Assembly: GCA_016708905.1 (NCBI GenBank)
Contig: JADJEV010000003.1
Span: 1,302,001-1,366,000, forward strand
Reading direction: 5' to 3'
Length of the DNA: 64,000 bases
Origin: Candidatus Methylophosphatis roskildensis
Lineage (GTDB): Bacteria > Pseudomonadota > Gammaproteobacteria > Burkholderiales > Rhodocyclaceae
The position numbers and the translations under genes were made by a program. The number at the start of each line of letters is the position of its first letter. Within the stretch, counting starts at the first letter, position 1. Under the pieces are notes generated by a model. It was not told the DNA's origin and made no database searches. It was given only the letters and a program-made list of their open reading frames with translations. Of this stretch, positions 8,178 through 17,069 are shown in pieces.

Positions 8178-8921
8178 TTAGTCTGGTTTTCCCGGAGGCT
8201 GTTCGAAGGCACTCAGCATGCCGCGCAGGATCGCCACTTCCTCGCGCTCGATGCGTGCCCGCGCGAACAGCCGGCGCAGGCGCGGAATCAGCCGCCTGGG
8301 CGAGGCCGGGTCGAGGAATCCGGACACGATCATGGCGCGCTCGAAATGCTCGACCAGACGATCGACATCTTCATGCGGCGCCGGCAGACCCTCGCCGCTC
8401 ACCGGCGGCGGCGCACCGGGATCGGCGGCGGCAAGCCGCAGTTCATAGCAGACTATCTGTACCGCAGCGGCAAGATTCAGCGACGAATATTCGGGATTTG
8501 CCGGAATCATCACCGGCATGTGCGCGAGCGCCACCTCGTCGTTGGACAGCCCGGAGGTTTCATTGCCGAACACCAGTGCCACCTCGCCGTGGCGCGCGGC
8601 GGCCATCAATTCGCTCGCCGCATCGCGGACCCAGTGCACCGGTGCCGAGAGTTCGCGGCGCCGTGCGGTGACGGCAGCGACCAGCACGCACCCCTCGAGC
8701 GCCTGCCGCAGCGACTCGACCACTCGCGCATTGACCAGCACATCCTCGGCGCCCGAGGCGCGCGCAATCGCATCGTCATCGGGAAAGCGGCGCGGATTAA
8801 CCAGCACCAGACGGGCCAGCCCCATGGTCTTGATCGCCCGCGCCGCGCCGCCGATGTTGCCGGGATGGCTGGTGTGGGAGAGCACGACGCGCACCCGGTC
8901 GAGCGACGCGAGGTCTTCCAT
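8178..8921 (-). CDS. trmJ: tRNA Cm32/Um32 2'-O-methyltransferase TrmJ
   Basis: SPOUT-class SAM-dependent methyltransferase (247 aa) that methylates the ribose of position 32 in tRNA. The N-terminal RVVLSHTSHPGNIGGAARA and the knotted SAM site (VFGNETSGLSNDE, then IPANPEYSSLNLAAAV) identify the TrmH/TrmJ family. A C-terminal dimerisation extension is present. It is divergent from suhB with an 86-bp intergenic region. Confidence 0.93.
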   Translation of the reverse strand: MEDLASLDRVRVVLSHTSHPGNIGGAARAIKTMGLARLVLVNPRRFPDDDAIARASGAEDVLVNARVVESLRQALEGCVLVAAVTARRRELSAPVHWVRDAASELMAAARHGEVALVFGNETSGLSNDEVALAHMPVMIPANPEYSSLNLAAAVQIVCYELRLAAADPGAPPPVSGEGLPAPHEDVDRLVEHFERAMIVSGFLDPASPRRLIPRLRRLFARARIEREEVAILRGMLSAFEQPPGKPD

Positions 8922-9007
8922 ATTAGAATGTCGGCCTTTCCACCGCGCTCGCCGGCGCCGCCCGGTTTGCGGGCCACGGCGCCAAGCGCTTCGAAGAATT
9001 CGACCCC

Positions 9008-9835
9008 ATGCACCCAGCCCTCACCATCGCGGTCAAGGCCGCGCGCCGCGCCGGCCACATCATCAACCGCGCCTCGACCGATCTCGACCTGATCAAGGTC
9101 AGCAGCAAGCGCCAGAATGACTTCGTCACGGAGGTCGACAAGGCGGCCGAAGCGGCGATCATCGAGGTGCTGCGCGAGGCCTATCCGGACCACGCGATTC
9201 TAGCAGAGGAGTCCGGCGCCACCGCCGGGCGCGGCGGCTCGGAATTCCAGTGGATCATCGATCCGCTCGACGGCACCACCAACTTCATCCATGGCTTCCC
9301 GCAGTACGCGGTGTCGATCGCGCTGGCGCACAAGGGGCAGATCCAGCAGTCGGTGGTCTACGATCCGACCCGCAACGAACTGTTTACCGCCAGCCGCGGC
9401 CGGGGCGCCTTTCTCAATGACAAGCGGATTCGCGTCTCGCGGCACACCCGGCTCGACGAATCGCTGATCGGCACCGGTTTCCCCTACCGCGTGTGGGACC
9501 ATGTCGACGCCTATCTGGCGATGTTCCGCGACCTGATGCAGAAGACCGCCGGCCTGCGCCGGCCCGGCGCGGCGGCACTCGATCTGGCCTACGTTGCCTG
9601 CGGACGGCTCGACGGCTTTTACGAGATCGGCCTGTCGCCGTGGGACATGGCAGGTGGCGCGCTGCTGATCACCGAGTCCGGCGGCCTGATCGGCGACCTG
9701 ACCGGCGAAGCCAACTGGCTCTTCGGCGGCAACCTGGTTGCCGGCAACCCGAAGGTCTTCGCGCTGTTGCTGCAGGCGATCGCGCCGCACCTCACGCCGG
9801 CATTGCGCGCCGCGCACAACCCGGCGAATGCCTGA
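9008..9835 (+). CDS. suhB: Inositol monophosphatase family protein SuhB
   Basis: Mg-dependent phosphatase of the inositol monophosphatase family. SuhB also acts as a transcription antitermination factor on rRNA in enterobacteria, but that role is not shown here. The 275-aa protein carries the metal-binding motif 1 (EESG followed by WIIDPLDGTTNF) and motif 2 (WDMAGGALLITESGG, about residue 215). It is complete. The stop overlaps the start of the next gene. Confidence 0.93.
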   Translation: MHPALTIAVKAARRAGHIINRASTDLDLIKVSSKRQNDFVTEVDKAAEAAIIEVLREAYPDHAILAEESGATAGRGGSEFQWIIDPLDGTTNFIHGFPQYAVSIALAHKGQIQQSVVYDPTRNELFTASRGRGAFLNDKRIRVSRHTRLDESLIGTGFPYRVWDHVDAYLAMFRDLMQKTAGLRRPGAAALDLAYVACGRLDGFYEIGLSPWDMAGGALLITESGGLIGDLTGEANWLFGGNLVAGNPKVFALLLQAIAPHLTPALRAAHNPANA

Positions 9836-10475
9836 CTGGCTGTTCGCGCAACTGCCACTGGCCGCGGCATGGACAGGCTACGCCGCGCTGCATTCACTGC
9901 TCGCTGCAATGGGCACCAAGGATGCGATCCTGCGCCGTTTTCCGTCCGCCGCCCGCTACTACCGGCTCGGCTACAACCTGCTGGCGCTGATCCTGCTGAT
10001 TCCCGTGCTGGCGCTGGCGCGTGCCAATCCCGGTCCGCTGCTCTGGCAATGGAGCGGCGTGGCGCAGTGGCTGGCCTGGGCGCTGATGATCTTCGCATTG
10101 TTCGGCCTGATCGTCGCCTCGCGCGACTACGACCTGCCGGCCTTTCTCGGACTGCGGCAACTCGGCGAATCCTCGGCAACCATCGACGAGCCGCCGTTTC
10201 GCATCGGCCGGCTGCATCGGCATGTGCGCCACCCTTGGTACAGCTTGGCCCTGATCCTGGTGTGGGCCCAGCCGATGAGCGCCGCCTGGCTGGTCTGCTG
10301 CGTGTTCATCAGCCTGTACTTCGTGCTCGGCTCGCGGCTCGAGGAAGCCAAGCTGATCGCGCTCTACGGCGAGCGCTACCGCCGCTACCGCGCCCGCGTG
10401 CCGGCCTTGGTGCCCCTACCCGGACGCAGCCTCGACGCGGCCGAAGCCGCCGCGCTCGAACGTCTCGACCCGTAA
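9828..10475 (+). CDS. NnrU/isoprenylcysteine methyltransferase-like membrane protein
   Basis: Integral membrane protein of 215 aa with about five hydrophobic segments. The C-terminal HRHVRHPWYSL...EEAKLIALYGERYRRYRARVP pattern is typical of the ICMT/PEMT and NnrU-like family. Bacterial relatives are mostly of unknown substrate; NnrU relatives occur in denitrifiers. The ATG overlaps the suhB stop (translational coupling). A degenerate copy of its last ~100 bp is found again at about 11,735-11,816, beyond the toxin-antitoxin pair. Confidence 0.8.
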   Translation: MPDWLFAQLPLAAAWTGYAALHSLLAAMGTKDAILRRFPSAARYYRLGYNLLALILLIPVLALARANPGPLLWQWSGVAQWLAWALMIFALFGLIVASRDYDLPAFLGLRQLGESSATIDEPPFRIGRLHRHVRHPWYSLALILVWAQPMSAAWLVCCVFISLYFVLGSRLEEAKLIALYGERYRRYRARVPALVPLPGRSLDAAEAAALERLDP

Positions 10476-10477
10476 GG

Positions 10478-10597
10478 GCAGGCTGGCCTGAGAGCCGCGC
10501 CGGATGGCGCTTTGCGACGGCATCGAGCCAGCAAAGCCATTACATGCGCCTCTGCCGGCCACTACCCTGAAGATGCCCTGTCCATGCGGCTTCCAGA
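10478..10597 (+). repeat. Dispersed repeat, copy A (after the NnrU-like gene)
   Basis: Non-coding repeat whose first 56 bp (10,478-10,533) are identical to 11,817-11,872, and whose later block 10,564-10,591 is identical to 11,903-11,930. The intervening bases are similar but not identical. It contains CCATGCGGCTTCC, the core also found in palindromes at 40,769 and 51,083, so it belongs to the same REP-like family. Confidence 0.85.
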
Positions 10598-11004
10598 AGT
10601 GTCAAACTCGAATCTCAGGCAAAACCTCGACCCCTCCACTATTTCGCAAGACCAGACCCCTCTCAGCAACATCGAGTGTTCCGCCAGCAGCGAGCTTTCG
10701 CAACGATGATGGCATAAAAAAAATACTCGTCGATCTTCACCATGAATAGCCAAGGGAAGTGGCTGCGCGGGAAAACGCACGGAATCAAAGTTGGTCTTTC
10801 GCTTCGCTCGACATGCGCATGCCTTGTGATAGTCATCGAGAACATGTCATTCCAGCCAAACCGATCGATGCGCAAACTTGCGTGTTCCCGGTTCTGCCAT
10901 CCCGCGCTTGCTGCGCTGCGGCCCGCGACTCGGCTCGACGAACGACCCTTCGATGTAGTGTCGAAATTCGCCGGGAAGCTGTCGCAGACGAATCCGGCTC
11001 CAAG
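10598..11004. other. Gene-poor stretch beside the toxin-antitoxin pair
   Basis: About 400 bp with no credible gene on either strand. Short ORFs are present but lack ribosome binding sites and recognisable similarity. Base composition is visibly more AT-rich than the surrounding genes (for example an A8 run near 10,717), consistent with acquired or decayed DNA. Together with the TA genes it forms the insert between repeat copies A and B. Confidence 0.6.
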
Positions 11005-11382
11005 CTACGCGAGATCGACCAGCTCGCTGTATTTGCTCAACATCGAATCGGCCGTCAGAAACCGCAGCGGCTCGGACATCGCTTGCGCCACCAGCAGACG
11101 GTCGAATGGATCGGCATGGAGTGCGGGCAGGCGCGCCACCGCCGCGCCATGTCGAGCCGTGACGGGCAGTTCATGGAATCCGCTCGGCTCGATCGCCTCG
11201 GCCAGCTCTTCGGGGTCTCCCTCGATTTTTCCAAGGTGGGCCTTGATCGCGATTTCCCAGATCGATGCGGCCGATACGTAGACCTCGTCGGCAGCAAGAA
11301 TGAAGTCGCGGGCGGTCCGTTTCAGCTTCCTGTTGTCCGTAACCGACCAGAGAAACACGTGGGTATCCAGCAGCAGTCGCAC
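11005..11382 (-). CDS. PIN-domain toxin (VapC-like ribonuclease)
   Basis: PIN-domain protein (125 aa), predicted Mg-dependent RNase toxin of a type II module. It begins MRLLLDTHVFLW with the first catalytic Asp. The remaining acidic residues are in SAASIWEIAIK (Glu) and ADPFDRLLVAQA (Asp). The C-terminal FLTADSML matches the 'PIN domain nuclease, YacL/PhdN partner' group. Its ATG overlaps the antitoxin stop by one base, the usual antitoxin-first arrangement. Confidence 0.9.
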   Translation of the reverse strand: MRLLLDTHVFLWSVTDNRKLKRTARDFILAADEVYVSAASIWEIAIKAHLGKIEGDPEELAEAIEPSGFHELPVTARHGAAVARLPALHADPFDRLLVAQAMSEPLRFLTADSMLSKYSELVDLA

Positions 11383-11618
11383 TATCGTCCCTCGAACGCG
11401 CCAAGCACCTCGTCAGGCAGTGGTGCATCGAAGTCGTCCGCAAGCTTGATCCGCCCCTTCAAAAGCCCGAAGCGGATCGGCTGTTTCGCCGGCGTCAGCG
11501 AGGTAATTCGCGCGACCGGCCTTCCACCACGCCCGATGACGACGTCTTCGCCCGATGCCGCTTTTTCGATCAGCCTGGAAAGCTGTGTCTTGGCTTCATA
11601 AATATTGACCACTGGCAT
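11382..11618 (-). CDS. Phd/YefM-family antitoxin
   Basis: Small DNA-binding antitoxin (78 aa) of the Phd/YefM fold, opening with VVNIYEAKTQLSRLIEKAASGEDVVIGRGG..., which is typical of antitoxins paired with PIN toxins. It is expected to neutralise the overlapping PIN toxin and autorepress the operon. The pair sits in an island bounded by two copies of a repeat. Confidence 0.92.
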   Translation of the reverse strand: MPVVNIYEAKTQLSRLIEKAASGEDVVIGRGGRPVARITSLTPAKQPIRFGLLKGRIKLADDFDAPLPDEVLGAFEGR

Positions 11619-11734
11619 GGCTCTTCACCTCTGGATTGGATCTGACCAAGTCTAGTCAACATAAGCGCGAAGATCAAGGCCGGCACCGGGCCGGCATGTT
11701 GCCCGGCTCCATCGCGACCTCCAGCCTCCACGGC

Positions 11735-11816
11735 GGACGCTACTGGCCCTACCGCGTGCCGGCCTCCGTGCTGCTAGGGCGCCGAAGCCGCCCCGCTCGA
11801 ACGCCACGACTCGTAA
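11735..11816 (+). pseudogene. Decayed duplicate of the 3' end of the NnrU-like gene
   Basis: The segment resembles 10,376-10,475: CTACCGCGTGCCGGCC, then GCCGAAGCCGCC and GCTCGAACG, ending in CGTAAG. About 30-40 bp of internal sequence is missing. It cannot encode a protein. It directly precedes repeat copy B, in the same order as the real gene precedes copy A, so the whole unit looks duplicated. Confidence 0.65.
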
Positions 11817-11936
11817 GCAGGCTGGCCTGAGAGCCGCGCCGGATGGCGCTTTGCGACGGCATCGAGCCAGCAGCGCCGTCAAATGCGCCTTCGCCGGCCA
11901 CCACCCTGAAGATGCCCTGTCCATGCGGCTCTCAGG
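11817..11936 (+). repeat. Dispersed repeat, copy B
   Basis: Second copy of the repeat at 10,478-10,597. The first 56 bp are identical, as is the 28-bp block 11,903-11,930. It lies between the decayed NnrU-like 3' end and the end of lldP. Copies A and B bracket the TA module in direct orientation. Confidence 0.85.
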
Positions 11937-11959
11937 GTGGCGTCGCGCTAGAGCGCCGC

Positions 11960-13663
11960 TCAGGGCAGCGCCACGCCGAGCAGCGGGTCGGTGAGCTTCA
12001 GCACATACATCGCCACCATCGTCAGCACCCCTGCCAAGGTCACGTAGTAGATCGTCGGGATGACGGTGCGCCGCAGCGTCAGGCCTTCGCGGCCCATCAG
12101 CCCGACCGTGGCGGACGCTGCGACGACGTTGTGGATCGCGATCATGTTGCCGGCGGCGGCGCCGACCGACTGCGCAGCCACCATGGTCGCGCCGCTGACG
12201 GCCAGGGCCTGGGCCACGCTGTACTGGTACTGGCTGAGCATCAGGTTGGACACGGTATTGGATCCAGCGAGGAAAGCGCCCAGGGCGCCCACGGTCGGCG
12301 CGAACAGGGGGTATACCTCGCCCACGGAAGCGGCAACCCAGCGCGCCATTGCGATCGGCATGCTCACCAACTCGTTGGCATTGACGCCCGACTGGATCAT
12401 GATGCGCACCATCGGCACGGTAAAGATGAGCACGAAGCCGGCACCGAGCAGCGTGCTGCCGGACTCCTTCACTGCCCGGCCGAAGGACGCGAGGCGCATT
12501 CGGTGCAGCCAGATCGTCACCAGGCAGACGGCGACCAGCACGCCGCCGGGCAAGTACAGCGGCTGGAAGCTGCCGCTGATACCGGCTTCGCCGAGAATGT
12601 TCTTGGCTCCCAGGCTGACCGACTGCAACGCTTGCTTGAACGGCGCTAGCGTGCGGCTCAGCACCAGCACCAGGGCCAGCAGGACGTACGGCAGCCAGGC
12701 CACGATTGGCGAGATGGTCTTGCTGCCGATCTCGTCGAGCTTCATCTCGATACTGCCCACCCAATGCTCCGGCCATTCTTTCGGATCGGCGAAATCCCAG
12801 CTCTTCTTCGGTAGCAGAAAGCCGGCACGCGCGGCGAAGGCGACCAGGCCGAGCCCGAACAGGGCGCCGAGCAGCGAGGGGAATTCGGGCCCGAGGAAGA
12901 CTCCGGCCAACGCGTAGGGCACGGTGAACGACAACGCCGCGAACAGCGCGAAAGGCAGGATCGCCAGGCCTTCGGTCCACGAGCGGTTGCGGCCGAAGAA
13001 GCGCGTCATGAACATCACCAGCAGCACCGGCATCAGCGTGCCGCAGATCGCATGACCGATCGCCACCTGGCTCACGATTATGTTGAAGAAGTCGGCCCAG
13101 GTCTGCCCCTGCGCCTGCAGCACGGTGGTCATCGACTCGCGCTGCAATCCGCCCTGGACGCCGACGATCAAAGGCGTGCCGACCGCGCCGAAGGACACCG
13201 GCGTGGACTGGATCATCATGCCGAACATCACCGCCGCCAGCGCTGGAAACCCGACCGCCACCATCAGCGGGCCAGCCACCGCGGCGGGCGTGCCGAAGCC
13301 CGAGGCGCCCTCGATGAACGAGCCGAACAGCCACGCGATCAGGATCACCTGCACGCGCCGGTCCGGGCTGATTCGCGCAAAGCCGCTGCGGATGCTGGCG
13401 ATGCCGCCGGAATGCTTGAGCGTGTTGAGCAGCAGCAAGGCACCGAAGATGATCCACAAGACCTGAACGGTAATGATCAGACCTTCGAGGGTCGCGGCAA
13501 GGACGCGGTTGACGCTGACGCCCCAGGCCGTCAGCGCGATCGCCACGGTGACCACGTAGACCAAAGGCATCGCTCGTCTGGCCGGCCAGGCCAGCCCGAC
13601 AAGAAGAATGCCCGATAGGGCGATTGGAGCGAATGCCAGCAGTGCCTGCATGCCTAGAGTCAT
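11960..13663 (-). CDS. lldP: Lactate permease LldP
   Basis: Proton-coupled lactate (and glycolate) importer of the LctP family: 567 aa with about 12-14 membrane helices. Family motifs include the FIEGASGFGTPAAVAGPL signature near residue 115, SFGAVGTPLIVG, and the C-terminal SNTVSNLMLSQYQ and SVGAAAGNMIAIHNVVAA segments. The ATG at 13,663 is preceded by a GGGAGA Shine-Dalgarno; the in-frame start 57 bp upstream lacks support. It lies downstream of the D-lactate dehydrogenase gene in the same direction, separated by about 250 bp. Confidence 0.95.
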   Translation of the reverse strand: MTLGMQALLAFAPIALSGILLVGLAWPARRAMPLVYVVTVAIALTAWGVSVNRVLAATLEGLIITVQVLWIIFGALLLLNTLKHSGGIASIRSGFARISPDRRVQVILIAWLFGSFIEGASGFGTPAAVAGPLMVAVGFPALAAVMFGMMIQSTPVSFGAVGTPLIVGVQGGLQRESMTTVLQAQGQTWADFFNIIVSQVAIGHAICGTLMPVLLVMFMTRFFGRNRSWTEGLAILPFALFAALSFTVPYALAGVFLGPEFPSLLGALFGLGLVAFAARAGFLLPKKSWDFADPKEWPEHWVGSIEMKLDEIGSKTISPIVAWLPYVLLALVLVLSRTLAPFKQALQSVSLGAKNILGEAGISGSFQPLYLPGGVLVAVCLVTIWLHRMRLASFGRAVKESGSTLLGAGFVLIFTVPMVRIMIQSGVNANELVSMPIAMARWVAASVGEVYPLFAPTVGALGAFLAGSNTVSNLMLSQYQYSVAQALAVSGATMVAAQSVGAAAGNMIAIHNVVAASATVGLMGREGLTLRRTVIPTIYYVTLAGVLTMVAMYVLKLTDPLLGVALP

Positions 13664-13911
13664 GGACTTTCTCCCAGAGATGGTCTGCTGCCGGCCAAGG
13701 ACGCGAGATGCGACAGGCAATCAGACCTTGTGCGTAAACCCGAAAAACTTCAAAGTCATCGTCTTTGTCAATGAACTACCAACTCGATATCGGTCACTCA
13801 TGTTGCCCGGGCGAAACGCGACGCAACCCGAGTTTCGTTTCGGCGCGCAGCGCGGATGAGCCCGTTAGCCGCGCGCGAATGCCGTCAGCACTACAGCGGT
13901 ATCGCTGTGCA

Positions 13912-16749
13912 TCATCCGATCCTGGCCTGCGAGCAGCGATCGACCAGATAAGCGATCGAACGGTAGTAGCGTCCGCTGTGCAGGGACAAGCCGATTTCGC
14001 AGGTGCGGCTGGTGGAATAGCCGGACTGGCAATCTTCAGGCAACGCCGCCTTCAGATCCCGCAACGCGCTGGCATTCAATTCCGGGTGGCTGAAACCCTT
14101 GTCCCCTGCCCAGCCGCAGCAGGAAACCTGGTCGGGGACAACGACATTGTCCACACAGGCTTCCGCGATCGCTCTGAGCTTGGCCTGCAAGCCCATGTTG
14201 ATGGTGCTGCAGGTGGGATGAAGGGCGACGGTTTCGGGTCGCTTGTGGATCGTCAGCCGATCCAGCACGAAGTCATGGAGAAATTCAGTGATGTCGTAGA
14301 CCTTGAGCTCGCTCTGATCGAGATTCTTCTTGATCCGGAAGGCGCACGGACTGGTGTCGAACACGATGGGATCCTGCCCGTCACGGCTGGCCTTGCGCAA
14401 CGCCTGCTCGACTTCGCGTTGTTTGGCCTCGGCCTGTTCCGACAGGCCCTTGCTGGCAAAGGGTTGACCGCAGCAGTGCGAGGCATTGTCCTCGGGCAGG
14501 ATCACCTCGAAGCCGGCCTTGCGCAGCAGCGCGACTGTCTTGACCGGCAGGGCATCCTGTTCGGGATCGCCCTGCGCCGGCCCCATCGTGCGGCTGGCGC
14601 AACTGGGGAAATAGACGACGCGCGGGCGGCCGTCGGGCATGGCGCTCGCCTCCGGCCTGGGCATTGCGCCGGCGGTGGGCAGGTAGGGATTCCACAGTGG
14701 AACCCGGTCGCCGGACAGCTTGCGTATGCCACTGGCCAAGGCGCCCTGCAAGCTCCCGCCCAGAAGCTTGTGGGAGATATTGGCGGCGGCCAGACCGAGA
14801 CGGGTGGCGGTCGTCACGCCGGAGAAATGAACCGCTGCCCAGCCACCGACGCGATGGGCGGTGTTGCCGCACTTCTGGCCGCGGATTTTTAGCGTCATCG
14901 CGCCGGTGTTGATGCCGACCGGGCAAGCCAGCGCGCACAGGCTGTCGGCGGCGCAGGTTTCCAGACCCTGGTACTGATATGACTCTTCGAGGATCTGCAA
15001 GCTGCGGGCGTCTTCGCCGGACACCTGCAGGCGCGCGATTTCGCGCAGGCTGACGATGCGCTGGCGCGGCGAAAGGGTCAGGGCGCGTGACGGGCAGTTC
15101 GGTTCGCAAAAGCCGCATTCGATGCACTTGTCCACCAGCGGATCGACCGCGGCCATCGGCTTGATGTTCTTCAGATGCACTTCCGGATCGTCGTTCAGAA
15201 TGACCCCGGGATTGAGGAGGTTGCGTGGATCGAACAGTGCCTTGATCTCGCGCATCAGCTCATGCGCCTGCTTTCCCCATTCCAGTTCGACGAACGGCGC
15301 AATGTTGCGGCCCGTGCCGTGTTCCGCTTTCAGCGAGCCGTCGTACCGATGAACGATCATGGCGCATACGTCGTCCATGAAACGCTTGTAGCGATCGGTC
15401 TCGGCCGGCTCCGAGAAATCGGGCGTGATGACGAAATGCAGATTGCCTTCGAGTGCGTGGCCAAAGATGATCGAACCGGCATAGCCGTGCTTGTCGAACA
15501 GGCCTTGCAGATCCAGCGTCATCGCCGCCAAGTGTGGCACCGGCACCGCGACATCCTCGATGATCACGGTGGTGCCCGTCGCCCTTGCCGAACCGACCGA
15601 CGGAAACAAGCCCTGGCGGATTGCCCACAGCCGGGTGAACTCCTCCGGCCGATCGGTGAACTGAAACGGGAACAGCGTCGGTATCGCGGCAATAGCGGCG
15701 GTGACGGCTGCGACCTGAGTGCTCAGTGCCGCCGGGTTCAACGCCCGGGTTTCCACCAGCAGGGCGGCGGCGGCTTCCGGCAACTCCTTGAAGTAGGCCG
15801 GCATGCCCGCCTTGTTGTCGACCGAACGCAAGGATGCGCGATCCATCAATTCCACCGCCGCAACGGGCTGGCTCTTGAGCGCCGCAACGGCTTCGCAGGC
15901 GGTCTTGATGTCCGGGAAGATCATCAGCGCCGTGGCCTTGTGGGAATGCTCCTCGACCGTGCGATAGGTGATCTCGGCCATGAAGCCCAACGTCCCCTCG
16001 GAACCGATCATCAGGTGCTGCAGGATCTCGACCGGATCTTCGTAATCGACCAGGGCGTTGAGGCTGTAGCCGCAGGTGTTCTTGATCTTGAACTTGTTGC
16101 GGATGCGATCCGCGAGCATCGTGTCGGCGCGGGTGCGCCGGCCGAGTTCGTCGAGCCGCGCCAGCAAGGCGCCGTGGCTGGCGCTGAAGGCCTGACGGCT
16201 GGCGGCGTCCCCGGTGTCCAGCAGCGCGCCGTCGGCCAGCATCACCCGCATGCTTTGCAAGGTCCGGTAGCTGTTCTGGGCAGTGCCGCAACACATGCCG
16301 CTGGCGTTGTTGGCGGCGATTCCGCCGATATGACAGGTGTTGATCGAGGCCGGATCGGGTCCGATCTTGCGCTGGAAGGGGGCCAGATAGCGATTGGCGT
16401 GCCCGCCGATGATGCCCGGTTGCAGACTGATGGTCATCGCACCGTCGCCGATCCGCCAGCCTCGCCAGCCGTCGCCCATTTGCAGCAGCACCGAATCCGT
16501 GACCGCCTGCCCGGACAGACTGGTGCCGGCGGCGCGGAAGGTCACCGGAGTGCCATGCTGGTCAACCAGCGCCAGAATGCGCTGCATCTCGTCTTCGCTG
16601 TCCACACGCACCACCAGCTTGGGCACCAGGCGGTACAGACTGGCATCGGTGCCATAGGCAAGCGTACGCAACGGGTCGCTGATCAGTCGCTTCGCGGGGA
16701 TGAAATCCTGCAGATCCCGGCGGAGATGCTCGTGGGCGGTCGGCAGCAT
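13912..16749 (-). CDS. dld: FAD/4Fe-4S D-lactate dehydrogenase (Dld-II type)
   Basis: Large respiratory flavo-iron-sulfur dehydrogenase, 945 aa. Order: FAD-binding PCMH domain (about residues 35-260, with FRAAGTSLSGQAV and GGIAANNASGMCCG), FAD-oxidase C-terminal domain (about 270-520, with HALEGNLHFV and KAEHGTGRN), two Fe-S ligand sets (CIECGFCEPNCPS and CAADSLCALACPVG), and cysteine-rich CCG domains (CCGQPFASKG, CCGWAGDKGF). This architecture matches the Shewanella Dld-II family, which oxidises D-lactate to pyruvate, and the lldP/lldEFG neighbours agree. Related D-2-hydroxyglutarate oxidases share the layout, so the substrate is inferred. AGGAG lies 6-8 bp before the ATG. Confidence 0.88.
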   Translation of the reverse strand: MLPTAHEHLRRDLQDFIPAKRLISDPLRTLAYGTDASLYRLVPKLVVRVDSEDEMQRILALVDQHGTPVTFRAAGTSLSGQAVTDSVLLQMGDGWRGWRIGDGAMTISLQPGIIGGHANRYLAPFQRKIGPDPASINTCHIGGIAANNASGMCCGTAQNSYRTLQSMRVMLADGALLDTGDAASRQAFSASHGALLARLDELGRRTRADTMLADRIRNKFKIKNTCGYSLNALVDYEDPVEILQHLMIGSEGTLGFMAEITYRTVEEHSHKATALMIFPDIKTACEAVAALKSQPVAAVELMDRASLRSVDNKAGMPAYFKELPEAAAALLVETRALNPAALSTQVAAVTAAIAAIPTLFPFQFTDRPEEFTRLWAIRQGLFPSVGSARATGTTVIIEDVAVPVPHLAAMTLDLQGLFDKHGYAGSIIFGHALEGNLHFVITPDFSEPAETDRYKRFMDDVCAMIVHRYDGSLKAEHGTGRNIAPFVELEWGKQAHELMREIKALFDPRNLLNPGVILNDDPEVHLKNIKPMAAVDPLVDKCIECGFCEPNCPSRALTLSPRQRIVSLREIARLQVSGEDARSLQILEESYQYQGLETCAADSLCALACPVGINTGAMTLKIRGQKCGNTAHRVGGWAAVHFSGVTTATRLGLAAANISHKLLGGSLQGALASGIRKLSGDRVPLWNPYLPTAGAMPRPEASAMPDGRPRVVYFPSCASRTMGPAQGDPEQDALPVKTVALLRKAGFEVILPEDNASHCCGQPFASKGLSEQAEAKQREVEQALRKASRDGQDPIVFDTSPCAFRIKKNLDQSELKVYDITEFLHDFVLDRLTIHKRPETVALHPTCSTINMGLQAKLRAIAEACVDNVVVPDQVSCCGWAGDKGFSHPELNASALRDLKAALPEDCQSGYSTSRTCEIGLSLHSGRYYRSIAYLVDRCSQARIG

Positions 16750-16949
16750 CTGTGTCTCCTACTCGTATGGGTAGCGGCCAGGCTGGACAAGGCGATACGC
16801 GATGCTTGTCCGGCCACTTGCTCCGCTTTTCCGCCGGCATGAGCGGACCCGGAGATGAAGGCTGGCTTTCACGGCTGGGGATGCTGCCGCGAGTTTTCGG
16901 CGCGAGATTCCACAAGCTGTCTCCTCTATTCTTGTAATTAGTGGTAAAG

Positions 16950-16962
16950 TGGTAATACCACT
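16950..16962. promoter_or_regulatory. Operator O1 for the GntR-type lactate regulator
   Basis: Perfect palindrome GTGGTAATACCAC. The TGGTnnnACCA pattern is the known recognition type of the LldR/GlcC/PdhR branch of FadR-like regulators. It lies just downstream of the minus-strand promoter that reads toward dld, where binding would block initiation. An extra GTGG half-site sits directly beside it (16,942). Confidence 0.82.
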
Positions 16963-16972
16963 ATTCAGCAAA

Positions 16973-17001
16973 CAATATCTCGGTGAGCGCTGTTTTGTCA
17001 A
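16973..17001 (-). promoter_or_regulatory. Promoter toward dld/lldP
   Basis: On the minus strand TTGACA (16,996-17,001) and TATTGT (16,973-16,978) are 17 bp apart. Operator O1 follows about 11 bp beyond the -10. Confidence 0.65.
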
Positions 17002-17011
17002 CGCAAAAAAG

Positions 17012-17040
17012 TTGACTTGCATCATCTTCGTACGCATTAT
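17012..17040 (+). promoter_or_regulatory. Promoter of the GntR-type regulator
   Basis: TTGACT (17,012-17,017) and CATTAT (17,035-17,040) with a 17-bp spacer. Operator O2 follows immediately, so the regulator should repress itself. The -35 boxes of the two divergent promoters are only 10 bp apart. Confidence 0.65.
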
Positions 17041-17044
17041 TCAG

Positions 17045-17057
17045 GTGGTCTTACCAC
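17045..17057. promoter_or_regulatory. Operator O2 for the GntR-type lactate regulator
   Basis: Perfect-arm palindrome GTGGTCTTACCAC, the same TGGTnnnACCA type as O1 and 95 bp from it centre to centre (about nine helical turns). That spacing would permit looping, as reported for the two lld operators of E. coli. It ends 12 bp before the regulator ATG. Confidence 0.82.
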
Positions 17058-17069
17058 TAGAAACGCATC

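Noticed and set aside
10598..11004. Small ORFs beside the TA pair
   Set aside because: Short, without Shine-Dalgarno sequences or family features; left as gene-poor DNA.
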